A DNA stretch of 64,000 bases from Flavobacterium erciyesense (GTDB lineage: Bacteria > Bacteroidota > Bacteroidia > Flavobacteriales > Flavobacteriaceae), in the NCBI RefSeq assembly GCF_018069925.1, contig NZ_JAGPXB010000002.1, positions 248,001 to 312,000 on the forward strand, given 5' to 3'. The translations under genes and the position numbers were made by a program. The notes under the pieces are model-generated. The model saw only the letters and a list, made by a program, of their open reading frames with translations. It was not told the DNA's origin and searched no databases. This document shows, piece after piece, positions 1 through 9,270 of this stretch. Each line of letters opens with the position of its first letter. Within the stretch, counting starts at the first letter, position 1.

Positions 1-2809
1 TTTCAACTAGTTTGTCTTTTAACTCAACAAACTTCACTTCAAACTCCATTTCAAGTGCACCTAATGCATCCTTGTCTTGGGTACGTTTACGCTTATCTTT
101 TACCGCTCTTGCGAACAATTTTTTATCTAAAACAACACCATGTAAAGAAGGAGAAGCTTTCAAAGAAGCATCTTTTACATCACCTGCTTTATCACCAAAG
201 ATGGCACGCAATAATTTCTCCTCTGGAGTTGGATCTGATTCCCCTTTTGGAGTAATCTTTCCGATAAGAATGTCACCAGGCTTCACCTCGGCTCCAATTC
301 TAATCATACCGTTTTCATCCAAGTCTTTTGTAGCCTCTTCAGAAACGTTAGGAATATCATTCGTTAATTCTTCGTTACCCAATTTCGTATCTCTTACTTC
401 TAATGAGTAATCATCTACGTGGATTGAAGTAAAGATGTCATCACGAACTACTTTCTCAGAAATTACAATCGCATCCTCAAAGTTATAACCTTTCCATGGC
501 ATAAACGCCACTTTCAAGTTACGACCCAATGCTAATTCTCCATTTTGAGTAGCATATCCTTCAGATAAAACTTGACCTGGAACAACTCTATCCCCTTTTC
601 TTACGATAGGTTTCAAGTTAATACTTGTTCCTTGGTTAGTTTTTCTAAACTTAATTAAGTTGTATGTTTTTTCATCAGGCTCAAAACTTACCATTCTTTC
701 TTCTTCAGAACGATCGTATTTGATAGTGATGATGTTTGCGTCAACATACTCAATAACTCCATGACCTTCAGCATTAATCAATACTCTAGAATCAGAAGCT
801 ACTTGACGCTCTAAACCGGTACCTACAATTGGAGCTTCAGGGCGTATCAATGGTACGGCCTGACGCATCATGTTCGATCCCATCAAAGCTCTGTTCGCAT
901 CATCATGTTCCAAGAAAGGAATCAACGATGCAGAAATAGAGGCAATTTGGTTTGGAGCAACGTCAGTATAATCAACATTTGAAGGATCAATAACAGGGAA
1001 ATCACCTTCTTGACGCGCAATTACGTCTTCGGCAGTAATTTTACCAGAATTGTCCATTTGAATGTTGGCTTGTGCAATTAACATTCCTTCCTCTTCCTCG
1101 GCACTAAGGTATACTGGAGTAGATTCTAAATCTACAACACCATTAGTTACTTTGCGGTAAGGAGTTTCGATGAATCCCATTCCATTCACTTTAGCATAAA
1201 CACCAAGTGAAGAGATCAATCCAATGTTTGGTCCCTCAGGAGTTTCGATTGGACATAAACGCCCGTAGTGCGTATAGTGAACGTCACGAACCTCAAATCC
1301 TGCTCTTTCTCTAGATAGTCCACCTGGTCCAAGTGCAGATAATCTTCGCTTGTGCGTGATTTCAGCCAATGGATTGGTTTGGTCCATAAATTGAGACAAT
1401 TGGTTGGTACCAAAGAATGAGTTAATTACAGAAGATAATGTTTTAGCATTGATCAAATCAATAGGTGTAAACACCTCATTATCTCTTACGTTCATTCTTT
1501 CGCGAATAGTTCTTGCCATACGAGCAAGACCAACACCAAATTGTTGAGAAAGTTGTTCACCAACAGTTCTAACTCTTCGGTTAGATAAGTGATCAATATC
1601 ATCAATCTCCGCTTTAGAGTTGATTAATTCAATCAAATATTTTACGATGGTTATGATATCCTCTTTGGTCAAGACTTGCTTTTCCATTGGCGTATCTAAA
1701 CCTAACTTTTTATTAATTCTGTAACGACCTACTTCACCTAAGTTATAACGTTGATCAGAGAAGAATAATTTATCAATGATACCACGTGCTGTTTCTTCAT
1801 CAGGCGGTTCTGCGTTACGCAATTGTCTATAGATGTGCTCAACAGCCTCTTTCTCAGAGTTTGTTGGATCCTTTTGTAACGTATTGTGAATGATAGCATA
1901 ATCACCTTGATTAGCATCCTCTTTATGCAATAAGATAGACTTAACGTTAGAATCAATAATTTCTTCCACATTATCTTTGTCGATAATAGTATCTCTATCA
2001 AGGATTATTTCGTTACGTTCGATAGATACAACTTCACCAGTATCTTCGTCTACGAAATCCTCGTGCCAAGTGTTCAATACACGTGCAGCAAGTTTTCTAC
2101 CAATATATTTTTTAAGACCAGTTTTAGAAACCTTAATTTCTTCAGCAAGGTCAAAAATTTCAAGAATATCTTTATCTCTTTCAAAACCGATAGCTCTGAA
2201 AAGAGTGGTTACTGGTAACTTTTTCTTTCTATCAATGTAAGCATACATTACACTATTGATATCAGTAGAAAATTCAATCCAAGAACCTTTAAACGGAATT
2301 ACTCTCGCCGAATACAATTTTGTACCATTTGCATGGAATGATTGACCAAAGAAAACACCCGGAGAGCGGTGCAATTGAGATACAACTACACGCTCAGCAC
2401 CATTGATAACAAAGGTACCACTAGGCGTCATATAAGGAATTGTACCAAGATAAACATCTTGAACAATAGTTTCAAAATCTTCGTGTTCTGGGTCAGTACA
2501 ATACAGTTTAAGTCTAGCCTTTAATGGCACGCTGTATGTAAGACCTCTTTCTATACATTCTTGAATTGTATAACGTGGAGGATCTACAAAATAATCAAGG
2601 AACTCTAATACGAAGTTGTTTCTTGTATCAGTTATTGGAAAATTTTCCATGAAGGTATTGTAAAGCCCTTCGTCACCTCTTTCGTCTGATTTAGTTTCTA
2701 ATTGAAAAAAATCTTTAAACGACTTAACCTGAACATCTAGAAAATCTGGATAGTCAGGGATATTTTTTGTTGAGGCAAAATTCAATCTTTCAGTCTGATT
2801 TGTTAGCAT
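1..2809 (-). CDS. rpoB: RNA polymerase beta subunit (N-terminal 936 codons; runs off left edge)
   Basis: This is the catalytic beta subunit of DNA-directed RNA polymerase. Reading from the ATG at 2809, the protein starts [20 protein letters not shown], the usual flavobacterial N-terminus, and stays open to the window edge. The last quarter or so is outside the window, since flavobacterial RpoB is about 1270 residues. The rifampicin-pocket region is present around 1330-1410 and reads [14 protein letters not shown] followed by [15 protein letters not shown]. The residues usually mutated in resistance (Asp of FMDQ, His of THKRR, Ser of SALG) are wild type. It is the distal gene of the secE-nusG-rplKAJL-rpoB string and is separated from rplL by 275 bases containing a strong hairpin. 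Identity is certain. Confidence 0.98.
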   Translation of the reverse strand, partial: MLTNQTERLNFASTKNIPDYPDFLDVQVKSFKDFFQLETKSDERGDEGLYNTFMENFPITDTRNNFVLEFLDYFVDPPRYTIQECIERGLTYSVPLKARLKLYCTDPEHEDFETIVQDVYLGTIPYMTPSGTFVINGAERVVVSQLHRSPGVFFGQSFHANGTKLYSARVIPFKGSWIEFSTDINSVMYAYIDRKKKLPVTTLFRAIGFERDKDILEIFDLAEEIKVSKTGLKKYIGRKLAARVLNTWHEDFVDEDTGEVVSIERNEIILDRDTIIDKDNVEEIIDSNVKSILLHKEDANQGDYAIIHNTLQKDPTNSEKEAVEHIYRQLRNAEPPDEETARGIIDKLFFSDQRYNLGEVGRYRINKKLGLDTPMEKQVLTKEDIITIVKYLIELINSKAEIDDIDHLSNRRVRTVGEQLSQQFGVGLARMARTIRERMNVRDNEVFTPIDLINAKTLSSVINSFFGTNQLSQFMDQTNPLAEITHKRRLSALGPGGLSRERAGFEVRDVHYTHYGRLCPIETPEGPNIGLISSLGVYAKVNGMGFIETPYRKVTNGVVDLESTPVYLSAEEEEGMLIAQANIQMDNSGKITAEDVIARQEGDFPVIDPSNVDYTDVAPNQIASISASLIPFLEHDDANRALMGSNMMRQAVPLIRPEAPIVGTGLERQVASDSRVLINAEGHGVIEYVDANIITIKYDRSEEERMVSFEPDEKTYNLIKFRKTNQGTSINLKPIVRKGDRVVPGQVLSEGYATQNGELALGRNLKVAFMPWKGYNFEDAIVISEKVVRDDIFTSIHVDDYSLEVRDTKLGNEELTNDIPNVSEEATKDLDENGMIRIGAEVKPGDILIGKITPKGESDPTPEEKLLRAIFGDKAGDVKDASLKASPSLHGVVLDKKLFARAVKDKRKRTQDKDALGALEMEFEVKFVELKDKLVE

Positions 2810-3018
2810 CAATGGACAAAATTTTGATTAAAAAAGTAATTTGTTTTGTGAATTTTAGAGTTCTAAAAACACATTTTATAACCGGTACATCTTTAAAAAT
2901 TAATTATTGGGATAACTACTTTCTTATTATCTATTAATTTTTTTTCCTCGTACTGGGAATAAATAGGGTATTCAACGTGCTAGTTTGTTGTAATACAAGC
3001 TAGACTTTTGTTATACGA

Positions 3019-3062
3019 AAAATGGTTTAGGTCATTGAGTGACTAAACTCAAGACCTAAACC
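3019..3062 (-). terminator. Hairpin in the rplL-rpoB gap (attenuator or processing site)
   Basis: A 10-bp perfect stem (3024-3033 with 3053-3062) continues inward as a 5-bp TTGAG/CTCAA stem. On the minus strand a short T-rich run follows. It sits just after the rplL stop codon. E. coli also has an attenuator and an RNase III site in this gap, which lowers rpoBC expression relative to the ribosomal proteins. A similar role here is inference. The rest of the gap (2810-3018) is AT-rich and shows no gene. Confidence 0.6.
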
Positions 3063-3084
3063 TTATTTTATAAACTTAGTTTAA

Positions 3085-3453
3085 CTATTTAAGCTCAACT
3101 ACAGCTCCAGCTTCTTCTAAAGATTTTTTAAGACCTTCAGCCTCTTCTTTAGTTACACCTTCTTTAACAGTACTTGGAGCACTATCAACTACATCTTTAG
3201 CTTCTTTCAAACCTAAACCTGTAAGTTCTTTAACCAATTTCACAACTGCTAATTTAGAAGCACCAGCCTCTTTCAATACAACTGTAAACTCAGTTTGAAC
3301 TTCTTCAGCAGCAGCTTCACCACCACCTGAAACTACTACAGCTGCAGCAGCTGGTTCGATTCCGTACTCATCTTTTAATATTGTTGCTAATTCGTTAACT
3401 TCTTTTACAGTAAGGTTAACTAATTGTTCTGCGAATTGTTTCAAATCTGCCAT
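3085..3453 (-). CDS. rplL: 50S ribosomal protein L7/L12
   Basis: This acidic stalk protein recruits and stimulates translation GTPases. At 122 residues it has the normal length. The N-terminal dimerisation helix is followed by an Ala/Val-rich hinge at about residues 35-52. The C-terminal factor-binding domain contains the conserved [20 protein letters not shown] stretch. The gene lies 86 bases downstream of rplJ and ahead of the rpoB hairpin, the classic order. No Shine-Dalgarno sequence is seen before the ATG, as is normal in this phylum. Confidence 0.98.
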   Translation of the reverse strand: MADLKQFAEQLVNLTVKEVNELATILKDEYGIEPAAAAVVVSGGGEAAAEEVQTEFTVVLKEAGASKLAVVKLVKELTGLGLKEAKDVVDSAPSTVKEGVTKEEAEGLKKSLEEAGAVVELK

Positions 3454-3539
3454 TTTTTCTATCGTTTTAAAATGATTTGTAAAAATATAATTTATTTATT
3501 GTGCGCTAATTTAAATAACTATAGTTTAAAATATAGTTA

Positions 3540-4052
3540 TTATGCCTCTGCTTCCTCAGTTGCCTCTTCGCTATTAGCGAATTGGTTTTGAAGAGCTGAG
3601 ATAACTCTTTGTGCAGGAGATTGTAATAATCCAATGATTTCGCCAATAAGCTCTTCTTTAGATTTGATAGTTGCTAATGCATCTAATTGATCGTCTCCGA
3701 TGTAAACTTCAGAATTAATGTAAGCTCCTTTTAATACAGGCTTTGCTGATTTTTTTCTGAAATCTTTGATAATTTTACCAGGTGCATTTGCAACATCTGA
3801 AATAAAGATTGCACTGTTACCAGTTAAAACTGATGGCAAATCTCCATAATCATTATCAGATGCTTCCATTGCTTTTGCAAGCAAAGTGTTTTTTACAACC
3901 TCTAATTTTATACCTGCTTTAAAGCAAGCTCTTCTCAAGCTTGAAGTAGTCTCTGCATTAAGTCCTGAAATATCAGATATGTAAATGATATTTGTACCAG
4001 CTAACTGTGCAGTTAAATCTTCAATCGCGATTGATTTTTCTTCTCTAGTCAT
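3540..4052 (-). CDS. rplJ: 50S ribosomal protein L10
   Basis: L10 anchors L7/L12 dimers to the ribosome and is 170 residues here. The N-terminal RNA-binding domain includes the region with LRRACFKAGIKLEVVKNTL. The C-terminal helix that binds L7/L12 is followed by a short Glu/Ala-rich tail (SEEATEEAEA). It sits 22 bases downstream of rplA. The leader is too short to hold the long regulatory RNA found before E. coli rplJ, so any autoregulation by an L10 leader would have to work differently. Confidence 0.98.
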   Translation of the reverse strand: MTREEKSIAIEDLTAQLAGTNIIYISDISGLNAETTSSLRRACFKAGIKLEVVKNTLLAKAMEASDNDYGDLPSVLTGNSAIFISDVANAPGKIIKDFRKKSAKPVLKGAYINSEVYIGDDQLDALATIKSKEELIGEIIGLLQSPAQRVISALQNQFANSEEATEEAEA

Positions 4053-4074
4053 ACTAAAAATTATTAACTACCAA

Positions 4075-4764
4075 TTATACTGCTTTTGGATCCAATGCAA
4101 TAGCTGGACTCATTGTGCTTGTAAGGTGAATACCTTTAATGTAGGTACCTTTAGCAGCAGTTGGCTTAAGTTTGATTAATGTTTGAATAATTTCGTGTGC
4201 ATTGTCATAAATTTGCTCAGCACCAAATGATACTTTACCAATTCCTGCATGTACAATACCAGTTTTATCAACTTTAAAATCGATTTTACCAGCTTTAACC
4301 TCTTGAACAGCTTTTGCAACATCCATAGTTACAGTACCTGTTTTTGGGTTTGGCATTAAACCTCTTGGTCCTAAAATACGACCTAATGGACCTAATTTAC
4401 CCATAACAGCTGGCATAGTGATGATAACATCAACATCTGTCCAACCATCTTTAATTTTTTGAAGGTAATCATCAAGACCAACATAGTCTGCACCAGCTGC
4501 CAAAGCTTCCGCTTCTTTATCTGGAGTCACTAATGCTAATACTTTAACATCTTTACCAGTACCATGCGGTAATGTAACAACACCTCTTACCATTTGATTC
4601 GCTTTTCTTGGATCTACACCCAAACGAACTGCGATATCAACAGACTCATCAAATTTTGCAGAAGCAATAACTTTGATTAATGCCGCAGCATCTTTCAAAG
4701 AATATAATTTGTTCTTTTCAATTTTTGAAGCAGCCTCTTTTTGCTTTTTTGTCAATTTTGCCAT
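4075..4764 (-). CDS. rplA: 50S ribosomal protein L1
   Basis: L1 forms the mobile stalk next to the E site and is 229 residues, the normal length. The family signature is visible around residues 119-139 ([20 protein letters not shown]). The N-terminus [18 protein letters not shown] is a basic tail. It lies 13 bases downstream of rplK and is probably translated from the same mRNA. In other bacteria L1 represses the rplKA message; no specific operator structure was identified here. Confidence 0.98.
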   Translation of the reverse strand: MAKLTKKQKEAASKIEKNKLYSLKDAAALIKVIASAKFDESVDIAVRLGVDPRKANQMVRGVVTLPHGTGKDVKVLALVTPDKEAEALAAGADYVGLDDYLQKIKDGWTDVDVIITMPAVMGKLGPLGRILGPRGLMPNPKTGTVTMDVAKAVQEVKAGKIDFKVDKTGIVHAGIGKVSFGAEQIYDNAHEIIQTLIKLKPTAAKGTYIKGIHLTSTMSPAIALDPKAV

Positions 4765-4777
4765 GTCTATCTCTTAA

Positions 4778-5215
4778 TTAAAAAGGAGAATCTCCTGATA
4801 TAGTTATACCCATAGATCTAGCAGTTCCAGCAATCATGCTCATAGCAGATTCGATTGTGAATGCATTTAAATCTACCATTTTATCTTCAGCAATTGCTTT
4901 GATAACATCCCAAGTAACGCTAGCTACTTTTTTACGATTTGGTTCACCAGATCCTGACTTTAGCTTTGCAGCTTCCAATAATTGGACAGCCGCTGGAGGA
5001 GTCTTAACAACAAAATCAAATGATTTGTCTTTATACACAGTAATTTGTACTGGGCATATTTTGCCGGGTTTATCTTGAGTTCTAGCATTAAATTGCTTAC
5101 AGAATTCCATGATGTTTACCCCAGCAGCTCCTAAAGCAGGTCCAACCGGTGGCGACGGGTTCGCAGCACCTCCCTTAACTTGTAGTTTAACTACCTTACT
5201 AATTTCTTTAGCCAT
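4778..5215 (-). CDS. rplK: 50S ribosomal protein L11
   Basis: L11 binds the GTPase-associated region of 23S rRNA. The ATG at 5215 ([16 protein letters not shown]) is chosen because it matches the family N-terminus and gives 145 residues. An upstream in-frame start would add 14 unrelated residues. The proline-rich [20 protein letters not shown] motif and the C-terminal rRNA-binding domain ending [10 protein letters not shown] are intact. It follows nusG by 66 bases and precedes rplA. Confidence 0.97.
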   Translation of the reverse strand: MAKEISKVVKLQVKGGAANPSPPVGPALGAAGVNIMEFCKQFNARTQDKPGKICPVQITVYKDKSFDFVVKTPPAAVQLLEAAKLKSGSGEPNRKKVASVTWDVIKAIAEDKMVDLNAFTIESAMSMIAGTARSMGITISGDSPF

Positions 5216-5281
5216 TTTTAAAAAATTTAACATTGCTACCAATGGAAGCGGAAACAATGATTATTATAGATGTAACAAAAA

Positions 5282-5833
5282 TTATACTTTTTCAACTTGC
5301 ATAAAACTCAACTCTAAAGGTGTTTTTCTTCCGAAGATTTTCACCATTACTTCAAGTTTACGCTTTTCTTCATTAATTTTTTCAACCGTTCCGTTGAATC
5401 CATTAAATGGCCCATCAATTACTTTTACAGTTTCACCCATATTGAATGGAATAGCACGTGTATCTGTATTAACAGCCAACTCATCAACTTTTCCTAGCAT
5501 CCTGTTAACTTCCGACATTCTTAACGGAACAGGCTCTCCACCTTTAACTTCTCCTAGAAAACCAATAACACTTGTTATAGACTTAATGATATGCGGTATT
5601 TCACCAACAAGATTCGCTTCGATCATTACATAACCTGGAAAATAAACTTTGTCTTTAACTAATTTTTTTCCTTCCTTAACAGTAACGACTTTTTCGGTTG
5701 GAACAAGAACTTGTGAAACATAATCTTCCATTCCTAATCTTGCGATTTCGGTTTCGATATATGCTTTTACTTTGTTTTCCTGCCCGCTAACCGCTCTAAC
5801 GACATACCACTTCTTCACATTATTATCTGCCAT
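5282..5833 (-). CDS. nusG: Transcription termination/antitermination protein NusG
   Basis: NusG binds RNA polymerase and couples it to ribosomes or Rho. The start at 5833 (MADNNVKKWYVVRAVSGQEN) fits the family; a longer in-frame start would overlap secE. The NGN domain carries KKWYVVRAVSGQENKVKAYI. A KOW domain lies at the C-terminus (NMGETVKVIDGPFNGFNGTV). The length of 183 residues is typical. It is directly downstream of secE, the universal arrangement. Confidence 0.97.
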   Translation of the reverse strand: MADNNVKKWYVVRAVSGQENKVKAYIETEIARLGMEDYVSQVLVPTEKVVTVKEGKKLVKDKVYFPGYVMIEANLVGEIPHIIKSITSVIGFLGEVKGGEPVPLRMSEVNRMLGKVDELAVNTDTRAIPFNMGETVKVIDGPFNGFNGTVEKINEEKRKLEVMVKIFGRKTPLELSFMQVEKV

Positions 5834-5841
5834 AACAAAAA

Positions 5842-6039
5842 TTAAGCTTTTATCCAATTAAAAAATCCAGCTAAAGCTTTTGCAAAAATCTCATCTACTC
5901 CCCAAGTCCCCAAGGCAAATAAAACAGAAAATACAGCTACAACAATGGTTAGACGCTGTACTTCAGACCATTCTGGCCAAGTTACATTTGATTTTAATTC
6001 CTCAAATGCCTCTGATATGTAATTTACAACTTTTGTCAT
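5842..6039 (-). CDS. secE: Preprotein translocase subunit SecE
   Basis: This is a small essential subunit of the SecYEG channel in the inner membrane. The 65-residue form with one transmembrane helix (about residues 29-58) is the short type common outside gammaproteobacteria. The conserved amphipathic helix is visible as EAFEELKSNVTWPEWSEVQR. It lies between tRNA-Trp and nusG, in the same order as in many bacteria. Confidence 0.95.
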   Translation of the reverse strand: MTKVVNYISEAFEELKSNVTWPEWSEVQRLTIVVAVFSVLFALGTWGVDEIFAKALAGFFNWIKA

Positions 6040-6057
6040 TGTGATTTATTTTTTTTG

Positions 6058-6128
6058 CACGGGCGGAGGGATTCGAACCCCCATCAACGGTTTTGGAGAC
6101 CGCTATTCTACCCTTGAACTACGCCCGT
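6058..6128 (-). tRNA. tRNA-Trp (anticodon CCA)
   Basis: A 71-nt cloverleaf with acceptor stem ACGGGCG paired to CGCCCGT. The anticodon loop is CTCCAAA and the T-arm GGTTCGAATCC. The 3' CCA is not encoded. It lies between tuf and secE; a Trp tRNA near secE is usual in Flavobacteria. Confidence 0.95.
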
Positions 6129-6133
6129 AGAAT

Positions 6134-6169
6134 AAAAAATAGTGTCATCGTTAAACGACACTATTTTTT
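6134..6169 (-). terminator. Hairpin terminator after tuf
   Basis: The stem TAGTGTC/GACACTA extends into A and T runs on each side, giving a bidirectional terminator shape. On the minus strand it lies between the tuf stop and tRNA-Trp. It would uncouple tuf from the secE string or reduce readthrough into it. No clear promoter is visible between it and the tRNA, so partial readthrough is likely. Confidence 0.75.
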
Positions 6170-6187
6170 GATTGTATATTTCGTGGA

Positions 6188-7375
6188 TTAACCTACGATT
6201 TCAGTTACTTGTCCAGCACCTACTGTTCTACCACCTTCACGGATAGCGAAACGTAAACCAACGCTCATTGCGATTGGGCTTAACAAAGATACATTGATAG
6301 TTAAGTTATCACCTGGCATTACCATCTCTACTCCTTCTGGTAAAGTAATAACTCCTGTTACGTCAGTTGTACGTACGTAGAACTGTGGACGGTAGTTATT
6401 ATGGAATGGAGTGTGACGTCCACCTTCTTCTTTTTTCAAGATATAAACCTCAGCTTTGAAAGTTGCGTGTGGCTTAACAGATCCTGGCTTAATGATAACC
6501 ATTCCTCTTTTGATAGATTCTTTATCAATACCTCTCAACAATAAACCTACGTTATCTCCAGCTTCTCCTCTATCAAGGATTTTACGGAACATCTCAACTC
6601 CAGTGATAGTAGAAGTCAATTTCTCAGCTCCCATACCAATAATTTCTACTGGATCTCCAGTGTTTGCAATACCTGTTTCGATACGACCTGTAGCAACAGT
6701 TCCACGACCAGTAATTGTAAATACATCCTCAACTGGCATCAAGAATGGTTTGTCAGTATCACGTAATGGCTCTTCGATCCAGTTATCAACAGCTTCCATC
6801 AATTCTAAAATTTTAGGAACCCATGCAGCGTCATTGTTCAATCCTCCTAAAGCAGAACCTTGGATTACTGGACAGTTGTCACCATCATATTCGTAGAAAG
6901 ATAATAAATCTCTAATTTCCATTTCAACAAGCTCTAACAACTCAGCGTCATCCACCATGTCAACTTTGTTCATGAAAACAACCATTCTAGGAATACCTAC
7001 TTGGCGACCTAAAAGGATGTGCTCACGTGTTTGTGGCATTGGTCCATCAGTTGCAGCTACAACAAGGATAGCTCCATCCATTTGAGCAGCACCAGTAACC
7101 ATGTTCTTTACGTAATCCGCGTGACCTGGACAGTCAACGTGTGCGTAGTGACGGTTAGCAGTTTCGTACTCAACGTGTGATGTATTGATAGTAATACCTC
7201 TTTCTTTTTCTTCAGGAGCATTATCAATTTGATCAAATGATTTTGCTTGACAGTAACCAGCATCAGATAATACTTTTGTGATTGCTGCTGTTAAAGTAGT
7301 TTTACCGTGATCTACGTGTCCGATCGTACCAATATTTAAGTGTGGTTTCGAACGGTTAAAGGTTTCTTTTGCCAT
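6188..7375 (-). CDS. tuf: Elongation factor Tu
   Basis: EF-Tu carries aminoacyl-tRNA to the ribosome. The length of 395 residues is typical. G motifs are intact: GHVDHGKTT (P-loop), DCPGHADY (switch II) and NKVD. The C-terminal beta-barrels end in [10 protein letters not shown]. It is preceded by three tRNA genes and followed by a hairpin and tRNA-Trp, matching the E. coli tufB context. Codon choice is strongly biased, as expected for an abundant protein. Confidence 0.99.
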   Translation of the reverse strand: MAKETFNRSKPHLNIGTIGHVDHGKTTLTAAITKVLSDAGYCQAKSFDQIDNAPEEKERGITINTSHVEYETANRHYAHVDCPGHADYVKNMVTGAAQMDGAILVVAATDGPMPQTREHILLGRQVGIPRMVVFMNKVDMVDDAELLELVEMEIRDLLSFYEYDGDNCPVIQGSALGGLNNDAAWVPKILELMEAVDNWIEEPLRDTDKPFLMPVEDVFTITGRGTVATGRIETGIANTGDPVEIIGMGAEKLTSTITGVEMFRKILDRGEAGDNVGLLLRGIDKESIKRGMVIIKPGSVKPHATFKAEVYILKKEEGGRHTPFHNNYRPQFYVRTTDVTGVITLPEGVEMVMPGDNLTINVSLLSPIAMSVGLRFAIREGGRTVGAGQVTEIVG

Positions 7376-7427
7376 TTTACTTAATTTTAATCTTGTTATA
7401 TATTAATTTTTATTTCCTACTTACTTG

Positions 7428-7499
7428 AGCCAACTACGGGAATTGAACCCGTGACCTCTTCCTTACCAAGGAAGCACTCTACCTCTGAGCTAAGTCGGC
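7428..7499 (-). tRNA. tRNA-Thr (anticodon GGT)
   Basis: A 72-nt cloverleaf with acceptor GCCGACT/AGTTGGC (one G-T pair). The anticodon stem-loop is CTTCC-TTGGTAA-GGAAG and the T-arm GGGTTCAATTCCC. CCA is not fully encoded. It is the tuf-proximal tRNA, equivalent in position to E. coli thrT. Confidence 0.95.
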
Positions 7500-7575
7500 A
7501 GAACCTCTTATCAAAGAGCTTAGTTTCTAAAAGACAAGTTCTACACTTTTCTAAAGCAACTAAGTTTCATTCTAG

Positions 7576-7656
7576 TGGGGAGAGCAGGATTCGAACCTGC
7601 GAAGTTCACACAGCAGATTTACAGTCTGCCCTCGTTGGCCGCTTGAGTATCTCCCC
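7576..7656 (-). tRNA. tRNA-Tyr (anticodon GTA)
   Basis: An 81-nt class II tRNA with a long variable arm. The acceptor is GGGGAGA/TCTCCCC and the anticodon stem-loop GCAGA-CTGTAAA-TCTGC. The 76 bases between it and the next tRNA-Thr contain no recognisable tRNA, although E. coli has tRNA-Gly at this point. Confidence 0.95.
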
Positions 7657-7686
7657 TCACTTTCTTTATCTTTCAATATGTTAACT

Positions 7687-7763
7687 TGGAGCCGGCGGAG
7701 GGACTCGAACCCACGACCTGATGATTACAAATCAGCTGCTCTAGCCAACTGAGCTACGCTGGC
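7687..7763 (-). tRNA. tRNA-Thr (anticodon TGT)
   Basis: A cloverleaf with acceptor GCCAGCG/CGCCGGC and anticodon loop TTTGTAA. Unlike the other tRNAs here, its 3' CCA is encoded (7687-7689). The anticodon stem has one apparent mismatch. It is the first tRNA of the tuf transcription unit. Confidence 0.94.
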
Positions 7764-7771
7764 AAATTGAT

Positions 7772-7799
7772 AAAAAAAGTCCGCTATTTCTAACGGACT
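7772..7799 (-). terminator. Terminator of hpf
   Basis: On the minus strand a 6-bp AGTCCG/CGGACT stem with a 10-base loop is followed by seven T. It lies 55 bases after the hpf stop. A promoter for the tRNA genes ends right at its left arm. Confidence 0.75.
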
Positions 7800-7800
7800 G

Positions 7801-7831
7801 CAAATGTATAGATTTTATCTAGCAATCAAAA
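7801..7831 (-). promoter_or_regulatory. Promoter of the tRNA-Thr/Tyr/Thr-tuf unit
   Basis: Read on the minus strand, TTTTG (7831-7827) is followed after 18 bases by TACATTTG (7808-7801). This matches the Bacteroidota consensus of TTG near -33 and TAnnTTTG near -7. Transcription would start near 7795, inside the left arm of the hpf terminator. Confidence 0.65.
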
Positions 7832-7853
7832 CATTTTTTGAAAAAATTTTATA

Positions 7854-8156
7854 TTAAATGTGCGAACTAATCTTTTCTTTTCGTTTTAACAGCATTCGCT
7901 CTAAAGATTCTGCGGCTAACTCGGTTGCTTCTTCAAATGATTTACATTGTTTTTTAACCAATAACTCATCACCGGGTACATTAATTTTTACTTCGACAAT
8001 TTTATTTTCTTTCTCACTCGTTTTTTCAACTTTCAAATACACATCAGACGAGACGACCTTATCGTAGTACTTTTCAAGTTTATCCATTCGTTCTTGAACA
8101 AAATCAACCAACTTTCTGTCAACAGTAAAGTTAACTGCGTGAACACTTACCTTCAT
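7854..8156 (-). CDS. hpf: Ribosome hibernation-promoting factor, short form (HPF/RaiA family)
   Basis: This small protein of the S30AE/HPF family binds the decoding centre and inactivates ribosomes in stationary phase. The start at 8156 (MKVSVHAVNF) fits the family. An in-frame ATG two codons upstream is possible. At 100 residues it has only the beta-alpha domain and lacks the C-terminal dimerisation domain of long HPF. Conserved features include MDKLEKYYDKV and the basic C-terminal helix with RMLLKRKEKI. It lies downstream of the recombinase gene and is followed by its own terminator. Confidence 0.93.
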   Translation of the reverse strand: MKVSVHAVNFTVDRKLVDFVQERMDKLEKYYDKVVSSDVYLKVEKTSEKENKIVEVKINVPGDELLVKKQCKSFEEATELAAESLERMLLKRKEKISSHI

Positions 8157-8195
8157 AATCATCGTTATTAAAAATTATTAAATATTTTTTTTTCA

Positions 8196-9086
8196 TCAGC
8201 CCCTTGGATGTGCTTTTTTATGCACTTCTTGAAGAACCGATAGACTACTATGTGTATACACCTGCGTAGAAGCTAGACTAGCATGCCCCAATAATTCTTT
8301 GACTGAATTTAAATCTGCACCATTATTAAGTAAATGAGTAGCAAAAGTGTGACGAAGAATGTGAGGACTTTTTTTTAGCTTGTGCGACACTCTACTAAAG
8401 TATGAATTTATTAACCGATACACAAGACTTTCGTTTAATTTTGTTCCTTTTTTCGTGAGAAAAAAATAATCTGAATCTTCAAGTGTCTCTAAATCAGCCC
8501 TAGCAGCAAGGTATCTCTTGATTGAATCTAATAAAAACGGCAACAACGGCAACAAACGCTCTTTTTGGCGCTTCCCTAATACTTTAATAATACCTGATGC
8601 TAAATCTACATTTTTAAACTCCAACCCAATAAGCTCCGCCCTTCGCATCCCTGTTGCATAAAACAGTTCTACAATCAATTGATTACGTACTGATTCAAAA
8701 TCAGTTCCTTTTGGAAAAACCTCCGCAACCTGCACCATCTCTTGTTCCGAAAACGGAATCTGAATTATTTTGGGAGTTTTTAAGGCCTTGTGAGTCGCCA
8801 AAGGACTGGCTTTAATTTGCTTGCTTCGGAGTAAAAATTTGTAAAAAGCTTTAAGAGACGCTACTTTTCTATTTATTGTAGTGTTTGAAAGTGACTGATC
8901 GACTAACTCTACTATCCAAGCTCTTATTTGAACATACAGCACATCATCAATTGTAGCTTGCTGATATCTCAAAAATACAAAGTCTCTAAAAGAAACTAAG
9001 TCGTTATTGTAAGCCGTAATGGTGTGATTGGAATACTTTTTCTCCAAGCGGAGGTATTGCCCGAATGCTTCTATACTTTTAACCAT
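8196..9086 (-). CDS. xerC: Tyrosine recombinase, XerC/XerD type
   Basis: The family resolves chromosome dimers at dif. From the ATG at 9086 it is 296 residues with an N-terminal SAM-like core-binding domain and a C-terminal catalytic domain. Catalytic residues are visible as R148 (TGMRR), K172, H242 and R245 (PHILRH), H268 (LLGH) and Y277 (VYTH). The position next to rpsU and hpf is typical for Flavobacteria, so it is probably the housekeeping enzyme rather than an element integrase. XerC versus XerD cannot be decided from sequence alone. The start is uncertain: an ATG at 9104 also exists but lies inside a terminator stem. Confidence 0.9.
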   Translation of the reverse strand: MVKSIEAFGQYLRLEKKYSNHTITAYNNDLVSFRDFVFLRYQQATIDDVLYVQIRAWIVELVDQSLSNTTINRKVASLKAFYKFLLRSKQIKASPLATHKALKTPKIIQIPFSEQEMVQVAEVFPKGTDFESVRNQLIVELFYATGMRRAELIGLEFKNVDLASGIIKVLGKRQKERLLPLLPFLLDSIKRYLAARADLETLEDSDYFFLTKKGTKLNESLVYRLINSYFSRVSHKLKKSPHILRHTFATHLLNNGADLNSVKELLGHASLASTQVYTHSSLSVLQEVHKKAHPRG

Positions 9087-9131
9087 AAAAAAAACCGTTA
9101 GCATCAAAGTTAAATAATTTTGATGACTAAC
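9087..9131 (-). terminator. Intrinsic terminator whose T-run abuts the xerC start codon
   Basis: On the minus strand a 12-bp stem (GTTAG and CATCAAA with their complements, one bulged A) is followed by GG and eight T, then directly the ATG at 9086. It would end transcripts coming from the rpsU side. Readthrough or a promoter inside this region must supply xerC mRNA. Confidence 0.75.
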
Positions 9132-9144
9132 AGTTCCTATTTTC

Positions 9145-9264
9145 TGTAGAATCGACTAACTTTCTATTTAACTTTCATATTTTGGATATAAGCCATTTTT
9201 TGAATTTTGATTCTGTTTGTTACTAACGGCATAACAAAAGCACTACGTGCTCTTTGATTGCGAA
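9145..9264 (-). pseudogene. Decayed second copy of the rpsU 3' end
   Basis: About 120 bases match the 3' part of the intact rpsU at 10659-10779, including 12 identical bases beyond the stop codon. In the rpsU frame it reads RNQRARSAFVMPLVTNRIKI and then QKMAYIQNMKVK before a stop. A one-base deletion near the end creates this early stop, and there is no upstream half. It begins immediately after the stop of the adjacent outer-membrane gene. It is either a remnant of an old rpsU duplication or a partial target duplication made when the two neighbouring genes arrived. Confidence 0.8.
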
Positions 9265-9270
9265 TTCTCT

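Noticed and set aside
6456..6896. Long plus-strand open frame opposite tuf
   Set aside because: It is an antisense shadow produced by the biased codon use of tuf.
8196..9086. The recombinase as integrase of the two-gene insertion next to rpsU
   Set aside because: It keeps the XerC/D length and motifs and lies in the conserved rpsU-hpf neighbourhood, so it is more likely the chromosomal enzyme. A role in the insertion cannot be excluded.
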